Shown here in pieces: positions 35,640 through 45,900 of a DNA stretch of 64,000 bases (within the stretch, counting starts at the first letter, position 1; the number at the start of each line of letters is the position of its first letter). Position numbers and translations under genes: made by a program. This DNA comes from Streblospio benedicti. Its lineage: Eukaryota; Annelida; Polychaeta; Spionida; Spionidae. The DNA is taken from the NCBI GenBank assembly GCA_019095985.1, contig CM032661.1, positions 26,188,437-26,252,436 of the forward strand, given 5' to 3'. The notes beneath the pieces are model-generated. The model made no database searches. It was not told the DNA's origin and worked only from the letters and a program-made list of their open reading frames with translations.

Positions 35640-36270
35640 ACATAGCACATGCTTAAATGGCGCAACACAACGGAACTAAAAATATTGGCAGTCTTTTCAT
35701 GGTGCCTCGTGTGCATATTTTGTGGCCAAAACAAATGCGATCGTCTGTAACAACGGTCTGTTACCTTTCAGATAGACTGGATGAAAAAGACAGGCTCACG
35801 AGACTAGTTGGATCAGCGCACAATAACAAAGGAATATCTTTATGAACATCATCAGCAAGGCTAGCTTTATGCCAAACACGTAAACACCTACGATGATTGA
35901 GTTAGCCCTCTGGACGACACAGAAAGGCAAAAAAGATTATCCATATCGACGACCAAAGAATCCATAAGGGAGTCCACAGGCCGAAACAGAATCAAAATCA
36001 CTTCTCCAGAGCAGTGATATCAATTATTGGGCCAGCGTCAGGCAGAACAGATGCGTAAGCTTCTGTGTTATGCTTCCACTGCTTCGGATTGTAACGGTAG
36101 TAGCGCCACTTACGGTTTCATTTCTCGACCATGCATATTCCAAAAGCAGCAGACGAGGCGCAGTGCAGGAAGGCCAGAATCAACCAGACCAGCCAGATCA
36201 GTTCAATATTGAGGCCAGATCACCCACGATCCACATTAAAATGACAAAAAAAGCTTCTTGCGTTTTCTAG
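35640..36270 (+). repeat. Decayed dispersed repeat, copy 3 (CIFCGQ-type family)
   Basis: The longest copy: its left half matches 20580-20950 and its right half matches 33580-34200, so it links the other two as parts of one family. One frame carries a CIFCGQN-like signature near 35710. Broken by several changes; probably an old transposon or an old multicopy ORF. Confidence 0.6.
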
Positions 36271-37195
36271 GGCATCTGTAACTATCATCGTGTATATCAT
36301 TTGATAAGAATCACTACTCAAAGCCTATTTTTATTCATAAGTAAAATGTATACATGTGTACGTATTTATGAATATACAGACTGTCTTGTCACTATAAGAT
36401 ACTGACCCTGTTTTCAAACTTACATAAGTCCCTACGAAGAATCGGGCGCACGGATGCCGATGAGCTATAATGCAAACGCCATAGCAAAGACAAAACTGTT
36501 GCACTATGTGGGTGCACTATGCATTTAAACACCTAGATCTGTCGCATTAATATACCCCGTGGTATATGTACCAATCTTTTGGGGCGGGGTCTGGGGAGGG
36601 GCTCTATTGAACTGGCCAATTCAGCAGTGATCGGTGTCCGTTCCATTGATCTTTGAAAAAATAATCAGGGTGTATCTCAGGAATAATTAAAATCAGGAAG
36701 TGACAGCGGACACAGGAAATTGCAGACTCTGGCCGTTGGAGACTGAAGAAACATGAGCATATTTAAAGTTGAATTTCAGGTAAACCAATGCTACCTCGTG
36801 TAATGTCGATAATTGAATTGGAATCAATCATGTTCTTGTACTCGAGAAAGTTTTTCAAACTAACTACTCAAATGCGTTATTTAGAGTGATTTCAGTTAAT
36901 CTTTCATTTTATATAAAATTGTTTTTCCTTACCACAGTTCATTTCAAATATATATAATTTATTTTTATATCACAAAAAAGCTTTTCATCTCTATAGAGAC
37001 CTTTTCAATTTTTACAATTTTCCTTTTTTTTTTCAAAATTACTACACAGTTCCTCTAAAATTAAAATCCTAATCCATTGGAACTTATTATTTTCTACTGG
37101 GCGGGAATCAATACACACATCTGTAAGGCAAAATCGAATCTACATGTCATCTGGTCACCAATTTGGTACCAAAACTCTGGCTGTCCCACCGCCTT

Positions 37196-37266
37196 AAAAA
37201 CACACACAAAAAGAAACAACAAAAACAAAAAACAAACAAAAAAACACAAAAAAAACAAAAAAACAT
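37196..37266. repeat. A-rich simple tract
   Basis: About 70 bases of AAACAAAACAAAAAC-type sequence, possibly the A-rich tail of a retroposed repeat. A similar CAAACAAA tract lies near 3308-3342. Confidence 0.6.
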
Positions 37267-37550
37267 GGGACAGTAAATATACATTAAACACATTAACATC
37301 TACATTATGGATTATACATCTAAAAGACTTGACAAACGTGTAGTTATTACTGAGTGCAATTGTATATAATACTAATTATTAAATGTCGCTCTTCATAGAG
37401 AAGTAAATGACTGGCATTTCTATTACCGCAAAATTGTATAACTCTTCAAATGTGAAGGCCTCTGATGCAATAAAGATTTACTATAACACAATACAACTAA
37501 ATACAATATGAAAAACTGGATAGAATGTGGTCCATTACGTACCAATTCCA

Positions 37551-39143
37551 TTATAATGACCCACGGTAACTGTCCCCAAATCCATACGAACTTGTGTCTT
37601 TGAAATGATAATGCGGAGAATATCTCCCAATGCCGATGCCCCGTAATATAGGCTGAAGTAAGAGTCCAATGTGAGCTAGAAATATGCCAATCACTCGTAT
37701 CAATTTATCGGATAAGTTTTCCAACATATTTTGAAAATCCTTTGCTGCCAACTGATTCTCCAAGTAAATCAGCTGGGCGCTCAGTTTGTTGCGTATTTCT
37801 TGCAGCTGTGAGTTATTTCTTGTAAACTTTTCGACTGTCTCCGTGGTCAAACTGACTCTTAAACAGACCATGGCGTATGACAGAAGGGAATGACTGGTTG
37901 GGGTTTCCACAAACAATTGTTTTATGTCATATGCGTCAAGGGATACGCCGTAATATTGCACCATGCGGTTTATGCCTATACTGAACGCGGCTGAGCAAGA
38001 CTTGTTAATAGACAGAGCTTCGTATAGAACGTCAGCCAGTTCGTATCCAACGGGCTTCTGCCACATCAGCTTCATTAGATCGCAGAGGGTAAAGTGGAGC
38101 TCAATGATAGTGTTCATGTACTGAAAGGGTTTGTTGGAACACGCCGTCTGAAGAGGGTGCCAACTTTGGTGAAGCTTCGAACTGCCCTTGTCACACAAAG
38201 CCATAAAATGAGCACCAACAGATGTGTATCGTTTTCCACGAAGGTAGAATCGAGATAGAGCTCTAAACCACTTCACAAACACGTTGTTTATGAAGCAAAT
38301 GCCGCTGTCTGACTTCCTGTTGCTATTTAGAATGCTATCAAATGAAAAGTACAGCTTTTGATTAGTGCCTCCTGGTGTTTCTGTTCTGTTTCTGTCGCAA
38401 TCTTTATGTGTAGTGTTATACATAGTTAGGAGGTCATCGACATATAAATCCCTGCGTTTTTCCATCCATGGTTTACATACCCATCGATCGTGATCAATAT
38501 CATCCACCATATTTCCTCGTACTGTTTCAAAATGTTTGCTTGAACACGCGTACTGGGTCTTCTTTGAAAAAGTGGTAGTTCCACCCCAAGGTTTTTCCTG
38601 GGGGAGAAATTCAAATAGGCTCTTAGCGTATCTAATTAATTCAGAGTCCGCGTACAAATAAGTGGGTATGAAGTGTAACACATCCTTTGCGAGGCATGTA
38701 GGGAAATATTTCCAACCAAATGAATTTTGGCACGTTGCGCTAAACGTGGCAGACAACATAATGTATTTCTCTCTAAAACACGATGGATATGTTTGTTGAA
38801 ATTTCTTTGCTTCACTAAGAGCTTTTTTGCAATTGTTGCAAAAGTATTCTTTCGTAATTTTACTGTGGATTTTAAAAATCTCATTAGAATCAATTAGCGA
38901 GAAAAGGTTTTGAAGTGGATCTGCTATAAACTGGCTGATGTTCAAACATGTAGTCTTGTCGTCCCTATTTGATGTGATGGTGATGATATGTCTATTTTCA
39001 TGGATCCCAGTTTGCCTATAGAATATGGTGTTACCGTAAATGTAGTTATTCTTTTGGGAACTAACTGCGCATGCTTTATCCAAAATATAATTACTTGTTA
39101 TTACACTAACTAGCATAGCCATACTATACAAGTATCCACCCAT
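37551..39143 (-). CDS. Orphan secreted or membrane protein, 530 aa, single exon
   Basis: An uninterrupted 530-codon frame with ATG at 39143 and stop at 37551. The N terminus (YLYSMAMLVSVITSNYILD then KACA) looks like a signal peptide. The body has about twenty Cys, several N-glycosylation sequons (for example CLNIS, MYNTT, NNSQ) and, near the C terminus, an amphipathic or coiled stretch (QLQEIRNKLSAQLIYLENQL) followed by a hydrophobic segment (LIRVIGIFLAHIGLLLQ) that could be a membrane anchor, then a short aromatic, Gly-rich tail. Acceptor-like and donor-like sites do not interrupt it, so it is read as intronless, unlike all its neighbours. I do not recognise the family. Its length, Cys content and lack of breaks support a real gene; a retrocopy or captured element gene is possible. 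Confidence 0.65.
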   Translation of the reverse strand: MGGYLYSMAMLVSVITSNYILDKACAVSSQKNNYIYGNTIFYRQTGIHENRHIITITSNRDDKTTCLNISQFIADPLQNLFSLIDSNEIFKIHSKITKEYFCNNCKKALSEAKKFQQTYPSCFREKYIMLSATFSATCQNSFGWKYFPTCLAKDVLHFIPTYLYADSELIRYAKSLFEFLPQEKPWGGTTTFSKKTQYACSSKHFETVRGNMVDDIDHDRWVCKPWMEKRRDLYVDDLLTMYNTTHKDCDRNRTETPGGTNQKLYFSFDSILNSNRKSDSGICFINNVFVKWFRALSRFYLRGKRYTSVGAHFMALCDKGSSKLHQSWHPLQTACSNKPFQYMNTIIELHFTLCDLMKLMWQKPVGYELADVLYEALSINKSCSAAFSIGINRMVQYYGVSLDAYDIKQLFVETPTSHSLLSYAMVCLRVSLTTETVEKFTRNNSQLQEIRNKLSAQLIYLENQLAAKDFQNMLENLSDKLIRVIGIFLAHIGLLLQPILRGIGIGRYSPHYHFKDTSSYGFGDSYRGSL

Positions 39144-39160
39144 GTTTCTATTCCTTTTTC

Positions 39161-39169
39161 TTTTATATA
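39161..39169 (-). promoter_or_regulatory. TATA-like box close to the 530-aa gene
   Basis: On the minus strand CTATATAAAAG lies 18-26 bases upstream of the first ATG. At usual spacing transcription would start at or just after that ATG, which would favour the in-frame Met at codon 8 or 10 as the start. Either start keeps a signal-peptide-like N terminus. Confidence 0.35.
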
Positions 39170-39456
39170 GTTAGAAAGACTGTCAGTATAATGCCAAAGA
39201 TAAAATATGTCCGCATACATTACTTTCCAGGTATCCGTTGTCCATATACACGTTGGGAATTACCGTAGTCAAGTAAATATTAAGTGCACTTCCTGCTTTT
39301 GGTTCATATCTCATTCTAAACCATTACACATGGATATTACCATTCAAATGGTTAACCTATAAAGTATTCCCCCTAATAAGGATACGTTACCCTCATTGGG
39401 TGACTCTACTGGCGTGGTTTTACTATAAATACATGCATGGGTCCCAGCACCATTGG

Positions 39457-39600
39457 AGGGTGTGTGTGGTATGTAACTATTTTGATCAGCAAACACTGTA
39501 CCATACACATTACTACTATCATATAGATAGGAGTAGTAATGTGTATGGTATAGCGTTTGTAAATCATAGTATTTAGCATATATACCACCCACACCCACAC
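39457..39600. repeat. Imperfect palindrome / foldback, ~144 bp
   Basis: The inner stem is near perfect: ACCATACACATTACTACTA pairs with TAGTAATGTGTATGGT across a short loop at about 39499-39551. The outer arms continue with mismatches (AGCAAACACTG with AGCGTTTGT; GGGTGTGTGTGGTAT with ATACCACCCACACCC). It lies between two divergently transcribed genes. Confidence 0.75.
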
Positions 39601-39880
39601 TCGTGATTCTGTGATCCAAGAATGCATGTACTATATGTGCTTATTTCTGCATCGGTAACAAAAGACTACAAAAGAGGATGTAAACTGGCAAAAGGAAACT
39701 TTTTCGAAAACATCACTAATCTATTTTCGGGACATGGTTTCATATTATAATGTGAACTTGTTGTAAATTAGATCTACTGTTCTGGAATACATTCGTAGTT
39801 TCAGCATATTTCATTATTTACAAACATATTGTATTATGTTTAAATCAAAATCATTACCGATGTATATACTGGGTAGTAAC

Positions 39881-39898
39881 GTATACATATATATATAG
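39881..39898 (+). promoter_or_regulatory. TATA-like element upstream of the TLR gene
   Basis: GTATACATATATATATAG lies about 100 bases upstream of the TLR start codon at 39997, a plausible distance for a promoter with a short 5' UTR. The region is AT-rich, so chance occurrence is likely enough to keep this weak. Confidence 0.3.
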
Positions 39899-39996
39899 CG
39901 TGCTGGATAACAAAATAATTGAACGATTGTTGCTAAAAAGTTGATAAGATGATATTTTGAATAGCAATCAGTGGACACGCAGCACATAGAATAATC

Positions 39997-42900
39997 ATGC
40001 ATTATTTTACGGTGGCGCTTATTACATTGTATAGTTATGTTCACCGAAGTGTAGGTGAACACACGAAGGACTGCAGCATCATCATAATTGACCACACACC
40101 ACAAGGTAACTCTTCATGTGCATTGGTTTCACATAATGTACAACTGGCCAGTATAATATATGTATAATTTTCGAAAACAATGGCCACTATAATAACTTTA
40201 TTAGTCAGATTCTGATGATTTTTAATTAGTGCATATGGGGGTGAGTGTTGTGACGGAGGTAGGAGGGGTTACACCATGAAATATAACAACCATACATTGT
40301 GACTGGCCATAATATACGTTAACATAAATCTCATACCTGTACGCTACATGTTATTAGCATAGTTGAATTACCCTACTCAAAGAAGTATAAACCCGTATCA
40401 TATCAATCAATATGTTTTAGGGGTGGACTGCCGTCACCGTGACCTTTTGAGGATACCGTCTGGTGAAGAATGGCATAAACATTTAAATATCAAACCAACC
40501 GACGTGAAAATGATATATTTTGCAGACAATTTACTTGAAAATCTTACAAACGATGGTTTGAAGGACTTCCCCAATCTTATACATTTAAGCATAGACAGAA
40601 ACCGACTCAAATATGTTGCAAATAATACCTTTGACGGGTTGGAAAGTTTAGAGTATCTTTCATTGTTCCAAAATGAGATCGAAAATCTTAGTAGTGATTT
40701 GTTCAGTAAATGCTGCCCGAAACTCAGATATTTAGATATAGGAGCAAACATGTTCAATTCATTACCTGATTCTATAATTAGAAATCTTTCTTCACTTGAA
40801 AGTTTAAAGATGCAAGAGATTTCATACCCAGAAAGTATTGTTGTTACTTCGTTACCTGACGGGTTTCGGGGACATCCCAGATTGACCAACATCACAATGA
40901 CAGGATTTAATATGTCCATTATGGATCAAAACTTTTTCAAAGTAATCAATAAATCAGTTGTGCAATATCTGGACCTTTCAGCCAATGGAATGATAAATGT
41001 CCACCCCCAAACATTCGATGGTCTTACCAATTTGAAAAACCTCACATTAAACTTAAATACAGGTGTGGATTCGAAGACTCTTTCCAATATTACCCGCAGC
41101 TTGAATATTAGCAAGCTTTGTTATTTCTCTTGTCGCTACTGTGAAGGTCTTAAACACATAACAGATGACACATTTTCAAGCTTGAAGAATACTTCTTTAA
41201 GAGTTTTGCATTTGAGTTCGACGCATATCAAGAGCCTTGCAAAAGACTCTTTCAAGCAGCTTCTACACCTGGAAGAACTATATCTAGCAGACAGTAACGT
41301 ATCAGATCTTTATCCTGAATTGTTCTTCGGGCCAAAGAAATCTCTTCGAATTCTCGACTTAAGTGACTCTCCACGACTTACAAATACTTCATCGGCAACA
41401 GGGAACCTAACTAGATTGACGTTACTGGATATCTCTGGAAATCCTTCGCTTCAGCGCTTGGATGGCGAGGCACACAACGGGCTTTCTGCATTAAAGCAGT
41501 ATTTTCTAGGGGACTGTAACCTTGAAACAATAGAAAACTTCAGTATGATGGATATGCACAATTTGGAAATATTGGATGTGTCTCAAAATGAAAATCTCAG
41601 GCTTATCGCACCATCTGCCTTTCGGAATATGTCTAAGCTAATACACTTGTATATTGATGACACTAAGATAAGCAATTTGTCTATGTCTCATTTTGAGGGG
41701 ATGCAACATCTAACATCGATCAGCGCAGCCTCAATGGAACTTAAAGACCTACCTTCTGACTGTTTCAAGAGCAACACCAACCTAATGAATGTAGTCGTTA
41801 CTGGCAATCGCATTTCTCACATTAACAGGGCATTTGCCAACCTGAAAAACCTTCAGTTGTTGAGTTTGGGAGGTAATAGCATTAGCACAGTTGACAGCCG
41901 CGCATTTGAAGGTTGTCAAAAGCTTCAATTTCTGGACTTGTCTTCACAAAGGAGTAAAGATGGAGACCGATGTCTTAATCGCGTGCCAAGATCAATCACA
42001 GACCATCTGAAACATGTAACTAAAGTTTTGCACATTGATGACAACAATATAACCATGTTTACGATTAGTGAAACAGACTACTTTCGAGACAGTGCACTGC
42101 AAGACCTCCATGCAGGTGCGAACCCTTTCGATTGTCAGTGCGATGATCACTCTGACCAGCATCGGGAGTTCATGTACTTATTGGATTGGGTCAGCGCTCC
42201 ATCAGTCAGTAAGATTGCTCCAAGAACTAATGCCACGTATACGTGTAATACACCTAGGATGTTTCACAACATGAATATGTTCAGCTCTAATTTTCAGGTA
42301 TACTAGAAAAGAAGTTTTAATTGCAAACATGTATATTATGCAAGATAAATCGTTTCCAGTCAGTTTGATTTTCATCGATCTATTATTGAACATAACATAA
42401 TGTCTGTTTTAGGGCAAGTGTAGAGTATTATTTGATTGGCGTACTTTCATTAGCATCTTTCTTCCGGTACTGTGCATAACCATGGTACTGGCAAAATCAG
42501 TGATATATGTAAAGCGATGGTCCATCATGTACTATTGGTGCGTATACAAGAAAATGCTAAAGGTACGTATAAAATGGGCTATTCAGTATTTGAAAATACA
42601 TACATGTATGTATGATTCCATTGTGTCACATATTCATATATGTGTCGGTTTATATCATTTTCTAAATGATTGTGGGTGAGCTTTAAGACTTACTTTTGAA
42701 AAAGTAATGCCTTCCGCTATCGTGGCATAAATATGCTTGATAGCAACAGGATCATACATTAGGTGGCTATAATTAGCACAATACTATATCTAAAATTCCT
42801 ATGTGTTGTATAAATTGTATCAGGTCACATCCGACGAGGATTCTCATTTGCTTGATCCGAGATTTGACTTTGACGCGATCGTCTGCTGTGGTCAAGATAA

Positions 42901-45900
42901 TATTTTACAGTCCGCAAACGTAAACAGGTTTGTAAATACAAATATGTGAACAACGCGTAATAATCTGACATTTGAAAATACCATATGCAAACACATGTAC
43001 ATCGTACACCTACTTACATGTCTTATGATTGTCAGCTGTAGTGTGCGTGCTTTGAATCTTGGTTTCTACATTCATTAACCTAATAGTTACCCTTGCACAT
43101 GCATGTATCTAGACACTCTACAGAGTTTACGGACCCACTGATACAAGTTTGCAACTGAATTCAAATCATTTTCTGAAAGAGTTCTATACCGATTTAAACA
43201 GTACTCAAAATGATCCAGTGGTTGTATGAATACACCTAGGGCTAGTTCCAGTCGACCGGATACTAGTATTAAACCTAGGCATCTGCTCAGTCATTGTGTA
43301 GGAGAGATCTCTGCATAGCCATGTGGGGCAGGGTCACGATGAGGGTGGAATGCCACGGGTCAACGGCAAAGGGGAAAATGAATAGGTTGCCAAAGATGAC
43401 TGAGTAATATTCTATGGCAGACGAGAGCACGAACGTACTGGTTCCCTTATCCCACAGTGGCCAACGCACAAAGAGCAAAAGCGTAACAAGGTTGCAGAAG
43501 AGATATCTGCGGTCATGCTGCAGGAAACACACGCGCTGGAAGCGCAATGATAGGTTTAAATTGTGATTATACATGTATTTCTGTTAACATGTAATTATAG
43601 GCATGATGAAATTGTAAGGCTATTTGAATCACGGCTTGGAATGAACCCGAGGGCGAGGCCGTTCAGACTATGTAGTCAAAGGAGACATTTCCTGCTTGGC
43701 CACTGCCACTTGGAACAGATGCATAGGCTCATGCGTCGTAGTCGAAAGGTACAATGTAGAATATTTCAGTTTTGGTAAAAGAAACATTACAGCAGATACA
43801 TGTATTCAAACATGGCTGACTAACAACTATAATTGTTTTTTTTTCTATTTTTAAGTATTTCATGTACTGTACATAATGAAAGAATAAGCTACTATCGTTC
43901 ATAAATATATGTATATTACACATATATTAATTTCATGATACTAATATGTATAATATGATATGATATGATATGATATGATATAATTAAACTATGATATTTA
44001 TAATACTTGCCACTTTTTTGACATAGTATTATTATTTTGTTTGACAATGTCATTAAGTAAAATAGAATTTTTAAACCATAATCCATCAACACTTTCACTC
44101 AAATAACCTTGGTTAAGTGGTAATATTGAAAAATTAAAATGTGAATTAATTTGTTAATGTGACTGCTGTTTTCTCCATTTTAATTCTATAGTCAATATTT
44201 GGTTGCATTGCTATAATAAAGCATTTAAGATTCTTAAAAAAAGGTTTCCTTTAATTGTCACTTAAAAATACATAGGCACAATATAAAATTTGTCAAATTA
44301 GTCCTATGTAATTGCCTTTTCTGAAAGATTTTGTAAGCAACCACAATATCGGAAATTTATACAGTTTTGAGTAATCACTAAAAATGGCAGATCTACAGGT
44401 TGTCCAGGATTTATTTCTGACCATGATGTCCAGAGAACGCCACACAAAGGTGCGTTTGATGAAATGGGTGCCTATATGTGAGTCGTGTACTGCTTTGATG
44501 ACAGCCTGTTGCATTGTGGGTGGTACCACCAGGCGAAGGTGAGGCAGTGCTTTGGGATTTCAGTTATCTGGCGATATGTTGTGTAGGGTAGCCTGTGGGA
44601 GTTTGATTCGGCGTCGTTTGGAAGTGGGGGTTAGCTGGCGATGTTTGAGGTAGTTTGTGAGGTCTTGACAGTATTCATCGCTCTGTTGTGCCACGGAGTA
44701 GTCCTGTGGTGACAGGCCATGGCGGAAGGGTGTGTTGGGCTGTGTTTCTTCTATATCTTGGAGTGTTACACGTTTACGAGTTCTGTTGGAGTTGAGGGTT
44801 GATTGAGACATCTGCACCGACAGGGGCTGGCAGGTTGTGTCTGTGGTTGGGGGAGTGTCTTTGGATTCGTTTGGTGGGCTTGTTAGCTCTGCATCAGCTC
44901 GCTGCTGGGTGTTGTTGGTTGTAGGTGACGGCGTGTCAGTGGCAGTGGGTTGTTGTTTTGATGCCGAGCTCATGATGGTGCATATGTCTGAGCTGTGAAG
45001 GGGGAACGTATCTAGCTTATCGTCCGCCGATGTATGAGGTGTAACATAAGATCGGCGACTGAGTCCGTCGGCCAAGATGTTTTTGGAGCCTTTGATGTGA
45101 TGTATTTCGTAGTCATAGTCGCTGATGAAGAATACCCACCATGCCAGCTTTGGGGTGGAGGCGTTTTCGTTTGCAAGAATCTTGGTGAGGCTATTGTTGT
45201 CTACATATAGGATGAACTTATTGTAGCTAAGGTAATAATTGAACTGGTCGAGGGAGTAGCAGACTGACAGAATTTCCAATTCCAGAATGTCGCATTTTCG
45301 TTCTGGTTCTGTAAGTGATCGTCCACAATACTCGATTGGGACGAGGTTTCCCGCTTTGTCTTGTTGCTTGAGGGCGCCACTGATGGCGGAGGTGCTGGCG
45401 TCTGTGAAGAGATGAAAGCGCTTAGTGTGGTCGGCGTAGTGTAGCAGTGGTGTGGAGGCGAGGGTGTTTTTAAGCGCATTGAAGTTCTCCATGCAGGTGG
45501 GTGTCCCTACTTCGGGATGTACATTGTATGTGGAAAAGTAGCCGCAGATTCCGAAAAACGATTTAGGTTGTTTGGGCTGGGTGGGCAACGGGAATTTGGT
45601 GATCGCTTCTATGTGTGATTTTGAAGGTTTGATGCCTTCGTTCATGATGGTGTGACCGAGGTAATCACAGGAGGGTGTGGCGAAGGTGCATTTTGACGTG
45701 GCCAGTTTGAGACCAGACGCCTCTATGGACGAGAGGACGTTATGAAGGTCGATGAGGTGTTGTTTTTTGTTTGGTGAAAAGACGAGGATGTCGTCCAGGC
45801 AGGCAGTGGCACAGGCTTCGATGTGATCTTAAATGACGGTGGCCACGACCTTTGTAAAATGAGCAGGCGCCGAACAGATTCTCTGCTGAGAGACCGTGAA

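Larger units (their letters stand above)
30336..37550. other. Long gene-free stretch rich in old repeats
   Basis: No supported gene on either strand. It holds the 3' UTR of GPCR copy 2, a GGGT run, a tRNA-derived SINE, two copies of a decayed dispersed repeat, a LINE/MITE-like tract, a scaffold gap and an A-rich tract, listed separately. Short open frames here lack splice context. Confidence 0.5.

Noticed and set aside
43287-43535. Inverted last TIR exon of the TLR gene
   Set aside because: Its RWP and DKG residues first suggested the TIR FW box, but the frame holds two transmembrane-like helices and fits a multi-pass membrane protein better; splice phase also fails for the TLR.
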